Source: an uncultured Prevotella sp. (GTDB lineage: Bacteria > Bacteroidota > Bacteroidia > Bacteroidales > Bacteroidaceae). From it: a DNA stretch of 17,160 nucleotides. The position numbers were made by a program, and so were the translations under genes. A model generated the notes under the pieces. That model saw only the letters and a list, made by a program, of their open reading frames with translations, did not search any database and was not told where the DNA came from. The stretch is taken from contig UQZX01000043.1 in NCBI GenBank assembly GCA_900545525.1, positions 1 to 17,160 of the forward strand, given 5' to 3'. Below, one piece after another: positions 1 to 6,983 of this stretch (position 1 is its first letter; every line of letters starts with the position of its first letter).

Positions 1-14
1 CCCCAAGGCATATT

Positions 15-89
15 TTCTTAATTCTTAACTCTTAATTCTTAATTTCCCCGCCTCTTAATTCGTAATTCGTAATTCTTAACTCTTAATTC
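15..89. repeat. heptamer array (CTTAATT type)
   Basis: Imperfect tandem heptamers of the CTTAATT / CTTAACT / CGTAATT type fill the bases just downstream of the flavodiiron gene stop. No hairpin with a T-run is visible, so this is not an obvious terminator. The same 7-base periodicity recurs near 8756-8821 and, with a different unit (GGAGTAA), at 14247-14485. Confidence 0.7.
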
Positions 90-1273
90 CCTAAGATTTT
101 CTCCGCCATCGCCCATCCGAGCGCCTCACACTGTGCCTTGACGTCGCCGTTCATGTTCTGCTTCATCTCCACGGGCGCGCCTACAGGCTCGAAGTGGATG
201 TGGTGCTCGTTCCATTCGGCAATCTTTCCCGCAGCCTTTCCTGCCCAGGCATAGCTGCCGAACCAGCCTATGTAGTGGCGGTTCTTTATGTCGCGCCCGG
301 CAATTTCGCTCAACAGCACGTCCATCTCGTGATACAGTCCGGCGTTGTATGTCGGCGCACCGACAATCAGTCCGCGGTAGCGGAAGATGTCACGCAGGAT
401 ATAAGAGTGGTGGGTGGTGGACACGTTGTACACTGCTATGTTGCGGATGCCCGCCTCGCTCGCCGCACGGGCTATCGTCTCAGCCATCTTCTCCGTGTTG
501 CCGTACATCGTACCGTAGCATATCACAAGCCCGTCTTCGGTCTCATAGCGGCTCATACGGTCGTACATGTCCACAACACGCCCTACATTGTCGTGCCATA
601 CGGGACCGTGTGTGGAGCAGATGTAGTCTATCTGTACGCCGGCGAGCTTCTTTAGGGCGTTCTGCACGGGCGTGCCATACTTCCCGACGATGTTCGAGTA
701 GTAGCGTATCATCTCCAGCCAGAAGCTGTCGCAGTTCATGTCCGAGTCAACCACGGCACCGTTCAGCGCGCCGAAACATCCGAAGGCATCGCCCGAAAAC
801 AGGATGTTTGCCGTCGTGTCGAGCGTTACCATTGTCTCAGGCCAGTGCACCATGGGCGTGAGCACAAACTGAAGAGTGTGCCTGCCAAGGCATAGCGTGT
901 CGCCGTTTTTCACCTCCACGCGGTTGTCCGTTATCCCGTAGAACCCTGCAGCCATGTCGAACGTCTTCTTGTTGCCCACCACCTGAACGTCGGGATAATA
1001 TTTCTTTATCAGTGCCAGCGAGCCGCTGTGGTCCGGTTCCATGTGGTTTATCACGACATAGTCTATTGGCTTGTCTCCTATGACATCACGTATGTTTTCG
1101 AGAAACTGGAAGAAGAAGTCTCCCTCCACAGTGTCGACAAGACACACTTTCTCGTCGTTTATGATGTACGAGTTGTAAGAAACACCGTCGGGCAGGGGCC
1201 ACAAACCTTCGAACAGATGCTTGTGGCGGTCGTTGACACCGACGTAAAACACACCGTTTGTAATCTCTTTCAT
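83..1273 (-). CDS. FprA-family flavodiiron protein (A-type flavoprotein)
   Basis: A 396-residue cytosolic flavodiiron protein, the family that reduces O2 to water and/or NO to N2O and protects anaerobes. The N-terminal metallo-beta-lactamase domain (about 1-245) carries the diiron ligand set: H77-x-E79-x-D81-H82 (sequence NHMEPDH), H143, D162 and H222. The C-terminal flavodoxin domain (about 248-396) has the FMN phosphate loop YGTMYGNTEKMA at 253-264. Length matches the two-domain class. There is no rubredoxin or flavin reductase extension, so electrons must come from a separate rubredoxin or ferredoxin, none of which is in this window. It lies 32 bases after the PfkB kinase on the same strand and is probably co-transcribed with it. 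The O2 versus NO preference cannot be read from the sequence. Confidence 0.93.
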   Translation of the reverse strand: MKEITNGVFYVGVNDRHKHLFEGLWPLPDGVSYNSYIINDEKVCLVDTVEGDFFFQFLENIRDVIGDKPIDYVVINHMEPDHSGSLALIKKYYPDVQVVGNKKTFDMAAGFYGITDNRVEVKNGDTLCLGRHTLQFVLTPMVHWPETMVTLDTTANILFSGDAFGCFGALNGAVVDSDMNCDSFWLEMIRYYSNIVGKYGTPVQNALKKLAGVQIDYICSTHGPVWHDNVGRVVDMYDRMSRYETEDGLVICYGTMYGNTEKMAETIARAASEAGIRNIAVYNVSTTHHSYILRDIFRYRGLIVGAPTYNAGLYHEMDVLLSEIAGRDIKNRHYIGWFGSYAWAGKAAGKIAEWNEHHIHFEPVGAPVEMKQNMNGDVKAQCEALGWAMAEKILGN

Positions 1274-1305
1274 GTCCTTTATATTTTATTTTTACAATCC
1301 GTTCC

Positions 1306-2244
1306 TTATTCTTCAATCTTTCCGAGGCTCTCCCCGAACTCCCGTGATATGGAGTTGCCGATGCTGCGGCAGCACTCCGCCGAGAAGCTGCCGGCACATC
1401 CGATGAGTCTGTCCCATTGCTCCTCGCTCAGTCCCCGCTCCATGTCGGCGCGGCGTATGCCGTATTTCAGCATGCCGTAGACAAATCCCGCGTTGAAGTT
1501 GTCGCCTGCGCCGATTGTGCTGACAGTGTCGGTGACGGCAACCCCGTAGCTCTTTGCGAAGCCGTTTTCGCCCCTCACCTCCAGCGGTTCGGCACCGCGT
1601 GTGTATATGAACTTGCGGCAGTAGAACGACACTTCCGACTTATAGACCGTGTCGGGGTCGTCTTTTTTGTAGATTACGCGGAAGTCTTCGTGGCTGCCGC
1701 GCACAATGTCGGCAAGTTCGAGGTTCTCGAGAATGTTCGGCGTGAGCCTTATCACCTCTCCCTCGTGCGACGGGCGGAAGTTCACGTCATAGTATAATAT
1801 CGCCCCGCAGTCGTGTGCATGCTCGAGAAAGGCTGACACCTGAGGACGTATCACGGGGTTTACGGCATAGTACGAGCCGAAGAGCACGATGTCGTCGGGC
1901 TGCACGTCGGGCACGGCAAAGTCGAATTTGTCGTTGGGGTGGTCCTTGTAGAAAATATATTCGGCGTCGTTCTTCTCGTTGAGAAAAGCCAGCGACAGCG
2001 GCGACTTGGTATCCTTGAACATGTTCACGCCGCTGGCGTCAACACCGTTCTCACGCAGATATTCTATCGTACGGCGTCCAATCCTGTCGTCGCCCACCTC
2101 GCCGAAGAACGCCACATTTGCCCCGGCGCGCCCAAGGGAGATGACACTGTTGTATACAGATCCGCCAGGCACCGCGCTCACGGGACGGTCGTCGCGGAAG
2201 ATGATGTCGAGCACCGTCTCCCCTATTCCTATTATCTTACGCAT
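1306..2244 (-). CDS. PfkB-family carbohydrate kinase (fructokinase-like)
   Basis: A 312-residue ribokinase/PfkB kinase that phosphorylates a sugar or sugar-like substrate with ATP. Visible motifs are the N-terminal GETVLDII strand, the di-glycine substrate signature PGGSVYN at 26-32, DVNFRP at 153-158, and the C-terminal signature DTVSTIGAGDNFNAGF, with anion hole GAGD 245-248 and catalytic base D248. I chose the ATG at 2244 (MRKIIGIGE), which is where family members begin. An in-frame ATG 36 bases upstream would add 12 residues of low-complexity sequence lying next to the promoter. A promoter-like sequence sits at 2278-2308. It is the first gene of a unit with the flavodiiron protein. Substrate is not determinable; fructose is the commonest for this subgroup. 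Confidence 0.88.
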   Translation of the reverse strand: MRKIIGIGETVLDIIFRDDRPVSAVPGGSVYNSVISLGRAGANVAFFGEVGDDRIGRRTIEYLRENGVDASGVNMFKDTKSPLSLAFLNEKNDAEYIFYKDHPNDKFDFAVPDVQPDDIVLFGSYYAVNPVIRPQVSAFLEHAHDCGAILYYDVNFRPSHEGEVIRLTPNILENLELADIVRGSHEDFRVIYKKDDPDTVYKSEVSFYCRKFIYTRGAEPLEVRGENGFAKSYGVAVTDTVSTIGAGDNFNAGFVYGMLKYGIRRADMERGLSEEQWDRLIGCAGSFSAECCRSIGNSISREFGESLGKIEE

Positions 2245-2277
2245 CGTATGTTGTTTCTTTGAATGGTTACTGTTTTG

Positions 2278-2308
2278 CAAAGGTCATAAATTTAGCGTAA
2301 AAAACAAA
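2278..2308 (-). promoter_or_regulatory. probable promoter of the pfkB-flavodiiron unit
   Basis: On the minus strand, GACCTTTG (2278-2285) differs from the Bacteroidota -7 consensus TAnnTTTG at one base. TTTG lies 19 bases upstream (2305-2308), the usual -33 box spacing. It is about 34 bases from the chosen start codon. Confidence 0.55.
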
Positions 2309-2385
2309 GTAAAAGAATGTTTTTGTTATCTTAAAAAAATGTTTTCATTGGTGGCAGATGCGGCATTAGGGGAGGAAGGAGGGGA

Positions 2386-2486
2386 AGTTTTGGGGAGTTA
2401 CAGAAGTTATGGGAAGTTAGAGGAAGTTAAAGGACAAATGATAAGGTGAGGAGTAAAGGGAGTAAGGAGATAAGGGAGTAAGGAGC
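2386..2486. repeat. purine-rich short-period repeats
   Basis: A GAAGTTATGG / GAAGTTAGAG / GAAGTTAAAG array with period 10 (about 2386-2440) is followed by GGAGTAA-type heptamers (about 2450-2486). The same two repeat types lie side by side again at the right window edge (17105-17160). Confidence 0.65.
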
Positions 2487-2494
2487 TGATCGAT

Positions 2495-2639
2495 GGTGTT
2501 TCAAAATTCAACTCTTCCAGCCTGTAGGGACATATTCTTGTATTTGTTCGCCTAAAAGCCACTGGATATCAGGATATTACAAACGGACAAATACAAGAAG
2601 ATGTCCCTACAGGCTGCTGTATGAGTATTTAGATACACC
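2495..2639 (+). repeat. MITE-like 33-33-33 hairpin element, copy 1
   Basis: A 145-base palindromic element with no coding capacity. The two 33-base arms (2518-2550 and 2584-2616, starting CAGCCTGTAGGGACAT) pair with two mismatches around a 33-base centre (2551-2583). Outer ends are GGTGTTTCAAAAT and ATTTAGATACACC, a degenerate terminal inverted repeat. The element is the reverse complement of copy 2 at 4621-4761, and similarity continues beyond the TIR on one side (to about 2663). It could also act as a strong transcript hairpin. Confidence 0.8.
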
Positions 2640-2740
2640 ATCTTTAAGGGCACTAATGACTTTAAAGGGTAAAGGTATAAGGAGGTGCAGGGACGGTTTG
2701 TGATATTCATCGGACTTATATAAAATGCACCCTTATAACC

Positions 2741-2865
2741 AATTGAAAATCAGAATGATATCTTTTGTGTTCCAATATGCCGTCTTTCAGCCTGCAAAAG
2801 ACGGCATATTGGAACGCAAAAGGGCATCTATTGGAAGCTGGAAGGTCACCTCTTGGAAACAGGGG
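2741..2865 (+). repeat. 22-base-unit hairpin element, copy 1
   Basis: A perfect 18-base inverted repeat (arms 2770-2787 and 2797-2814, loop of 9) lies inside a run of degenerate 22-base units. Units on the right are 2800-2821, 2822-2843 and 2844-2865. Units on the left, read on the minus strand, are 2763-2784 and 2741-2762. Units share the pattern G-R-Y-R-Y-C-A near the start, TTGGAA in the middle and GGAA or AAAA at the end. Related copies are at 4926-5050 and 16413-16549. Confidence 0.78.
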
Positions 2866-2934
2866 AGCCGGCGGTGCCTTGCCGGACGGGGATGTCTGTA
2901 GATGGGGAATGGAGTATGAGGAGCCGCCGTTGCA

Positions 2935-2963
2935 TTGCTTTTCGCCGGAAATGGTTACCTTTG
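2935..2963 (+). promoter_or_regulatory. promoter of the M16 peptidase gene
   Basis: TACCTTTG at 2956-2963 is a perfect TAnnTTTG box. TTG at 2935-2937 lies 18 bases upstream. The start codon is 28 bases downstream, giving a short leader. Confidence 0.75.
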
Positions 2964-2990
2964 CATCCGGTAACATAAAAGTTTTTGATA

Positions 2991-4229
2991 ATGGAGACGA
3001 CCAGATATAATATACAAATGCTGTCCAACGGACTGAGAATAATACACCTGCCGTCGGCTTCACCCGTGGTATATTGCGGCTACGGGATATGCGCCGGGAC
3101 ACGTAACGAGGACGCGGGCGAAGAGGGGCTGGCACATTTCTGCGAGCACGTGACGTTCAAGGGCACCGCCAGGCGCACGTCCATGCAGATACTCAACCGC
3201 CTCGAGAGCGTGGGAGGAGACCTCAATGCCTTCACGAACAAGGAAGACACGGTGTACCACTGCGCCATACTGAGGGACCATTTTGCGAGGGCTGTCGACC
3301 TGCTCACGGACATTGTGTTTCACAGCACATACCCGCAGGCGGAGATAGACAAGGAGATAGAGGTGATATGCGACGAGATAGAGAGCTACAACGACTCGCC
3401 GGCAGAGCTGATATTCGACGAGTTCGAGAATGCCATATTCGAGGGGCATCCTCTCGGGCACAACATCCTCGGCACCGCCGAAAGGCTCCGCGGATATACA
3501 ACAGACCATGCCCTGCGCTTTACGGGCAGGTTCTACCGTCCCGAAAACGCGGTCTTCTTTGTCTACGGCAACGTTGATTTCAAGAAAGTAGTGCGTACTG
3601 TCGAGGCGGCAACGGGCGACCTCCCAGCCGCCGCGCCGTTGGAGGTACAGGCTTCCTCCGGCACATTGCCCGCCTATATCCCGCGCCGTATGGAGATTGA
3701 CAAGGGTACTCATCAGGCACATGTCATGACGGGCTGCCGCACATTCGGCGTGAACGACGACAGGCGCATGCCGCTCTATCTGCTCAATAACATGCTTGGA
3801 GGTCCTGCCATGAGTGCACGGCTCAATATCGTTCTGCGCGAGCGCAATGCGCTGGTGTACAGTGCGGACAGCTCAATGGTGAACTATTCGGACACCGGCG
3901 TGTGGTGCGCATACTTCGGGTGCGACACGGAGGACGTGGACAAATGCCTGCGGCTGGTGCGCCGCGAGCTGGACCGTGTCATGCACAAGCCGCTCTCCGA
4001 TGCTCAGCTGGCGCGTGCCAAGCGGCAGATAAAGGGACAGATAGGTGTGGCATGTGACAACCGTGAGAGCTTTGCCCTCAGCTTTGCAAAGAGTTTTCTG
4101 CACTATGGCAGGGTACGCGACATCAGCAAACTGTTCCGCGACATAGACATGGTGACTCCCGGACAGATACAGGACGTGGCATGCCAGCTGTTCGGCGGGG
4201 ATAACCTCACCACGCTGATATTCAGGTAA
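2991..4229 (+). CDS. M16 family zinc metallopeptidase (insulinase-like)
   Basis: A 412-residue peptidase of the inverzincin M16 family, close in size to the single-subunit YmxG/MlpA-like proteins and mitochondrial processing peptidase beta subunits. The inverted zinc motif HFCEH gives H49, E52 and H53. The third ligand is E129 in EIEVICDEIESYND, 76 residues after the catalytic E52, as expected. A second M16 domain of the inactive type follows (about 190-380). There is no signal peptide or membrane segment, so a cytosolic role in degrading peptides is likely. I chose the ATG at 2991; an in-frame TTG at 2985 would add only two residues. It is a single-gene unit bounded by inverted copies of a MITE-like repeat, with its own promoter. 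Substrate is unknown. Confidence 0.92.
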   Translation: METTRYNIQMLSNGLRIIHLPSASPVVYCGYGICAGTRNEDAGEEGLAHFCEHVTFKGTARRTSMQILNRLESVGGDLNAFTNKEDTVYHCAILRDHFARAVDLLTDIVFHSTYPQAEIDKEIEVICDEIESYNDSPAELIFDEFENAIFEGHPLGHNILGTAERLRGYTTDHALRFTGRFYRPENAVFFVYGNVDFKKVVRTVEAATGDLPAAAPLEVQASSGTLPAYIPRRMEIDKGTHQAHVMTGCRTFGVNDDRRMPLYLLNNMLGGPAMSARLNIVLRERNALVYSADSSMVNYSDTGVWCAYFGCDTEDVDKCLRLVRRELDRVMHKPLSDAQLARAKRQIKGQIGVACDNRESFALSFAKSFLHYGRVRDISKLFRDIDMVTPGQIQDVACQLFGGDNLTTLIFR

Positions 4230-4242
4230 GACACGGTATATT

Positions 4243-4303
4243 GGGAATAAAAAACTTGCGTGCAGTCATCACCTGCATCCCGCAGCCGATGTAACACGCA
4301 AGT
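4243..4303 (-). terminator. intrinsic terminator of the candidate small RNA
   Basis: A 9-base-pair perfect stem (4295-4303 with 4254-4262), with a possible inner stem CTGC/GCAG, is followed on the minus strand by TTTTTTATT. On the plus strand no T-run follows, so it does not obviously serve the M16 gene. Confidence 0.7.
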
Positions 4304-4404
4304 ATAAACAACTAAAAATCCTTTTATATATCGTTTGTATAAAAAGGCACCGATAGCCCATGAATGAGTTCAAGGTCATTCCAGGACCCCGTTTCATCAT
4401 GCGG
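4243..4404 (-). ncRNA. candidate small RNA with own promoter and terminator
   Basis: A minus-strand TATCTTTG box (4408-4415) matches TAnnTTTG. About 100-160 bases downstream, a hairpin with stem ACTTGCGTG / CACGCAAGT (4295-4303 with 4254-4262) is followed on the minus strand by a six-base T-run (4249-4254). This defines an RNA of about 160 nt. Its 5' segment (complement of 4395-4408) can pair with a segment in the terminator loop (complement of 4275-4291), including GCAUCC with GGAUGC and UGAUG with CAUCG. A further stem CCTTTTTATA / TATATAAAAGG lies in the middle. Length and end-to-end pairing recall 6S RNA, but I do not recognise the family. A 43-codon ORF starting MMKRGPGM is also inside it. 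It runs antisense to the M16 transcript's 3' flank. Confidence 0.6.
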
Positions 4405-4407
4405 ATG

Positions 4408-4438
4408 CAAAGATATTACATTTAATTTAATTAACGAA
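4408..4438 (-). promoter_or_regulatory. promoter of the candidate small RNA
   Basis: TATCTTTG on the minus strand (4408-4415) is a perfect -7 box. TTTC lies 19 bases upstream, one base off the TTTG -33 box. No protein start that fits a conserved gene follows. Confidence 0.6.
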
Positions 4439-4537
4439 ACGGGGGGGGTAATTTAATATATTTTCACTTTAAGGCATGCTTTTGTTAATTCTTCCGGATA
4501 TATTTCATTCCTTTAATGCTTTGTTATATAATTAAAT

Positions 4538-4583
4538 AACGTGAGTTCTATGAATAGTACAAACCACCCCTGCTCCTCCTTAC
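4538..4583 (+). repeat. AACGTGAGTTC repeat, copy 1
   Basis: This segment starts AACGTGAGTTC and continues through ACAAACCACCCCTGC to CTCCTT. It matches 17044-17089 closely over about 46 bases in the same orientation. No ORF is shared. Confidence 0.65.
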
Positions 4584-4620
4584 TCTTTGCTCATCAAAGT
4601 CCTTAGCACCTTAAAGTGGC

Positions 4621-4761
4621 TGTGTCAAAATACTCATACAGCAGCCTGTAGGGACATATTCTTGTATTTGTCCGTTCGTAACATCCTGATATCCGATGGC
4701 TGTTTGGCGGACAAATACAAGAATATGTCCCTACAGGCTGGAAGAGTTGAATTTTGACACA
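4621..4761 (-). repeat. MITE-like 33-33-33 hairpin element, copy 2
   Basis: A 141-base element bounded by perfect 11-base terminal inverted repeats TGTGTCAAAAT (4621-4631) and ATTTTGACACA (4751-4761). The 33-base arms 4642-4674 and 4708-4740 are perfect reverse complements around a 33-base centre. It is the reverse complement of copy 1 at 2495-2639 and carries no coding capacity. Similarity to copy 1 extends outside the TIR on one side (to about 4596). Confidence 0.82.
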
Positions 4762-4779
4762 CATTCCTATGCGCTCATA

Positions 4780-4893
4780 GGGCTTTCAGCCCGTAAAATA
4801 AGATACAAAACCTCAATTTGTTTTATATCACTCCGAATTTCGGATGCTCCTTATTTATATATAAGAGGACATACCGTGGCTTTACAGCCATGG
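4780..4893. repeat. three spaced short palindromes (REP-like)
   Basis: GGGCTTTCAGCCC (4780-4792), TCCGAATTTCGGA (4832-4844) and the imperfect CCGTGGCTTTACAGCCATGG (4874-4893) lie 42-52 bases apart. The first and third share a GGCTTT-x-CAGCC core. They resemble REP-type palindromes; no associated transposase is in the window. Confidence 0.5.
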
Positions 4894-4925
4894 TTCTCCA
4901 GACTTCAATATATCATCTTTTATTA

Positions 4926-5050
4926 TATCAGGAACTATACTGTGACCTTCCGTCTTGCAAAAGATGCCCTTTCAGGCTCTGAAAGACGGCATATTGGAGC
5001 CTGAAAGGGCACCTCTTGCAAGGCGGAAGATATCATCCTGATTTACAACA
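4926..5050 (-). repeat. 22-base-unit hairpin element, copy 2
   Basis: Degenerate 22-base units are arranged head to head around the small palindrome TTTCAGGCTCTGAAA (4970-4984). The right units are 4985-5006, 5007-5028 and 5029-5050. Minus-strand units on the left are 4948-4969 and 4926-4947. Unit content matches copies at 2741-2865 and 16413-16549. The element ends 16 bases before the HAD gene stop. Confidence 0.78.
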
Positions 5051-5065
5051 GGTTAGAAGCAGGGG

Positions 5066-5722
5066 TCAGACAAGGACGATGTCGCACAGTTTATCGAAGC
5101 TGTCGATGATGTATTCCGTGCCCAGTTTCTCCATCTCCTCACGCGTGCCGTTGCCGTATGTGACGCCCACGGCACGCACTCCGGCACGGTGTGCCATGAG
5201 CACATCAAACTGCGTGTCGCCAACGACAATGGCGTTCTGCGGCGATATGCCTGTCTTGTCGAGCGTCACGAGCACCATGTCGGGTGCCGGCTTGGCATGT
5301 TCTATGTCGGTGGCGCATATCACGAACGATATATACGGCTCCATTTTCATCTCCCTCAGAAATTCTATGAGGGTGTCCCTGCCGCGGCTGCTGGCAATGG
5401 TGACAAGTATGCCGGCATCGTGAAGCGCCTTTATCGTCTCCACCACATGCGGAAACACCGGCACGGCACCGGGCTTGTTGTTTTCAAAGAAAAGCCGTGT
5501 GTAGGTCTCGGCGCACCTGTCGCCCATGTCGTCGTCCATCTCTATAAGTTGCGTAAACGTCTCCTTGAGGGGCAGACCTATCATCGCCGCACACTGGCTG
5601 TCGGTGCGCGGCGGCAGGCTAAGTTCGCGTATGGTCTGCTGCATGGTGCCCACTATCAGCCTCTGCGTGTCTGCAAGAGTGCCGTCGAAATCGAGTATCA
5701 CAAGCTGTGTCTTACTGTTCAT
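5066..5722 (-). CDS. HAD-superfamily hydrolase (phosphoglycolate phosphatase-like)
   Basis: A 218-residue subfamily IA HAD phosphatase, cytosolic. All four HAD motifs are present: nucleophile D11 and acid D13 in ILDFDGTLADT, S111 in TIASSRG, K144 in HAKPAPD, and D169 in VVGDTQFD. The insert between motifs I and II (about 17-90) is the helical C1 cap typical of Gph/PGMB-type enzymes. Likely substrates are small phosphate esters such as 2-phosphoglycolate, but this group is promiscuous and the substrate cannot be fixed here. It follows the papain-like lipoprotein gene by 55 bases on the same strand; the gap contains a 9-base-period array. Probably co-transcribed. Confidence 0.87.
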   Translation of the reverse strand: MNSKTQLVILDFDGTLADTQRLIVGTMQQTIRELSLPPRTDSQCAAMIGLPLKETFTQLIEMDDDMGDRCAETYTRLFFENNKPGAVPVFPHVVETIKALHDAGILVTIASSRGRDTLIEFLREMKMEPYISFVICATDIEHAKPAPDMVLVTLDKTGISPQNAIVVGDTQFDVLMAHRAGVRAVGVTYGNGTREEMEKLGTEYIIDSFDKLCDIVLV

Positions 5723-5740
5723 TGTCTTATTGTTTTATTT

Positions 5741-5787
5741 AATATAGGGCTTATAGGACTTATAAGTCTTATAGGACCTATAATATT
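5741..5787. repeat. 9-base-period array (NNNCTTATA type)
   Basis: Tandem units GGGCTTATA, GGACTTATA, AGTCTTATA and GGACCTATA are followed by an AT tail. The centre GACTTATAAGTC is self-complementary. It fills most of the gap between the C1 peptidase and HAD genes. Close relatives are at 12701-12743 and 11161-11203. Confidence 0.7.
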
Positions 5788-6824
5788 ATCATCTGTCTTT
5801 CCTGTCTCTTCATCATCACAGCCACCGTGTTGAGCCGGGCATAGCCGTACGACATATACATGAAGCCGCCATACGGGTTGCCCGTCCCCCACGAGTTTTT
5901 GCATATAAAATAGCGTCTGCCGCGGGCATCGCGGGCAATGCCGACAAGCTCCATGCAGTGGTCGTCGGTGACCGAGAATGTCTCGAAGGCACGCTGGCGC
6001 TGCTCCTGCGTCACGCTGCGGCTCTCGTCGGACAACATGGCAGTGCCCTTGGCAAACGAGAAGGCTCCTCCGCGCGTGCCTCCCTCCCAGCAGACGGGAT
6101 GTCCGGCAAGGAGCGATGCCTCGACACGACTCATCAGCGTGTCTATGGGAAGATTGAGAAAGGTGTCGTGGCTGTAGTTGTCGGGCAGCTCGAGGTCGAC
6201 TTCCTCGCCAAAGGGATGATGCGTGAAGCTCGTCAGCGCGATATATTCGTCGGGACGGCACACGCTGCGGGCAAACTCCACGGGCGTATAACGCGCGCCA
6301 TACATATATATATTATAGGGCAGCGGGGCTATGTCATGGTCGAGGATATCGTCCACCTTGCCGCGCCACCGCACAAGCCCGGTGCGCGCCCTGACAGCCT
6401 TTTGCGCCGACTTCTCTATCTTGCGGCATGCCATGGCAACGTCGCCGCCACAGCGGTACGAGTCGTAAGGCATCGCCCCGTGGGTCATTATCAGGCGGAC
6501 AAGCAGGGGCATGGTGCCGCGGAGGGACAGCGGCTGCGCAGCGCCGGTAAGGTAGAGGCGGTCGGCACGGCTGCGCAGCAGCATGCGCGCCACATAGTCC
6601 GGCGAGAGGTTTACCGAGTCGCCCTGCATCAGGTGCTCGCTCTCGATGGTGGCAAGCATGGCGTATGCCCAGCAAAGGGCGTCCCTGCCCTGATGCTTGA
6701 CGGGCGTGGTACGTATGAGGGATATCGTGGTAAAGCGTGGCGCGGGCGGCGTGACGGCTGCTTTCCTGCCACAGGAAAGGAAAACAACGAATGCCGCCAA
6801 AAATGTAATATATTTCTTCATCAT
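5778..6824 (-). CDS. C1 family (papain/bleomycin-hydrolase-like) cysteine peptidase, lipoprotein
   Basis: A 348-residue protein with an N-terminal signal and lipobox (FVVFLSC, Cys18), so a lipoprotein anchored in the cell envelope. The catalytic set is readable: Q45 (oxyanion) and C51 in HQGRDALCWAYA, H289 in DDHCMELVGIA, and N310 in CKNSWG. The segment HHPFGEEVDLELPDNYSHDTF and NLPIDTLM (about 202-230) resembles the C1B bleomycin hydrolase/PepC branch. The protein is about 100 residues shorter than cytosolic C1B enzymes. ATG 6824 and 6821 are adjacent alternatives; both keep the signal. It is the first gene of a unit with the HAD phosphatase, behind a good promoter at 6875-6905, and divergent from the U32 gene. 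The natural substrate is unknown; scavenging of peptides is the likeliest role. Confidence 0.87.
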   Translation of the reverse strand: MMKKYITFLAAFVVFLSCGRKAAVTPPAPRFTTISLIRTTPVKHQGRDALCWAYAMLATIESEHLMQGDSVNLSPDYVARMLLRSRADRLYLTGAAQPLSLRGTMPLLVRLIMTHGAMPYDSYRCGGDVAMACRKIEKSAQKAVRARTGLVRWRGKVDDILDHDIAPLPYNIYMYGARYTPVEFARSVCRPDEYIALTSFTHHPFGEEVDLELPDNYSHDTFLNLPIDTLMSRVEASLLAGHPVCWEGGTRGGAFSFAKGTAMLSDESRSVTQEQRQRAFETFSVTDDHCMELVGIARDARGRRYFICKNSWGTGNPYGGFMYMSYGYARLNTVAVMMKRQERQMIIL

Positions 6825-6874
6825 ACCGTAGGTCTTTAGTTATGCCCGGACAAACGCGCCCCGGCACAACGGTG

Positions 6875-6905
6875 CAAAGTTACGGCAAGACCGAGACACG
6901 GCAAA
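6875..6905 (-). promoter_or_regulatory. promoter of the C1 peptidase-HAD unit
   Basis: The minus strand reads TAACTTTG (6875-6882), a perfect -7 box, with TTTG 19 bases upstream (6902-6905). The leader to the start codon is about 45 bases. Confidence 0.8.
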
Positions 6906-6970
6906 ACATTTTTAGCGGTTTTTATATTGATATGCAGCGGTTTGTGCATGCGGATAACACAAATATTTAG

Positions 6971-6978
6971 TAACTTTG
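6971..6978 (+). promoter_or_regulatory. -7 box of the U32 gene, almost at the start codon
   Basis: A perfect TAACTTTG box ends 5 bases before the ATG at 6984. No convincing TTTG sits at the usual distance; the nearest is at 6941-6944, 26 bases upstream. If used, the transcript would begin at or next to the ATG. Confidence 0.65.
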
Positions 6979-6983
6979 CAGCC

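Larger units (their letters stand above)
2245..2990. other. repeat-rich gap before the M16 gene
   Basis: No credible gene is present in this gap of about 745 bases. From left to right it holds the pfkB promoter, a GAAGTTA-type array of period about 10 (2386-2440), GGAGTAA-type heptamers (2450-2486), a MITE-like hairpin (2495-2639), a 22-base-unit hairpin element (2741-2865) and the M16 promoter. ORFs across 2716-3135 are translations of the 22-base units. Confidence 0.75.
4230..5065. other. repeat- and RNA-containing gap between convergent genes
   Basis: No protein gene is supported in this gap of about 835 bases. It contains a probable minus-strand small RNA (4243-4404), a G8 run (4441-4448), an AACGTGAGTTC-type repeat (4538-4583), MITE-like copy 2 (4621-4761), three spaced palindromes (4780-4893) and the second 22-base-unit element (4926-5050). 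Confidence 0.75.

Noticed and set aside
2716..3135. Overlapping ORFs of 60-139 residues on both strands before the M16 gene
   Set aside because: They translate the 22-base-unit element and overlap the M16 start; the apparent motifs (FQYAVFC, GHLLEA) come from the repeat period.
2495..4761. Composite transposon carrying the M16 gene
   Set aside because: No transposase and no target-site duplication seen; only the inverted repeat pair is supported, so it is kept as a finding, not called a mobile element.
4696..5004. 102-residue plus-strand ORF in the convergent gap
   Set aside because: It starts inside the MITE-like hairpin and runs through palindromes and the second 22-base-unit element.
2741..5050. 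CRISPR array from the repeated 22-base units
   Set aside because: Units abut with no spacers, are degenerate, reverse orientation at a centre, and no cas gene is present.
5958..6839. 293-residue plus-strand ORF opposite the C1 peptidase
   Set aside because: Shadow ORF; the minus strand carries a full catalytic set and a lipobox.
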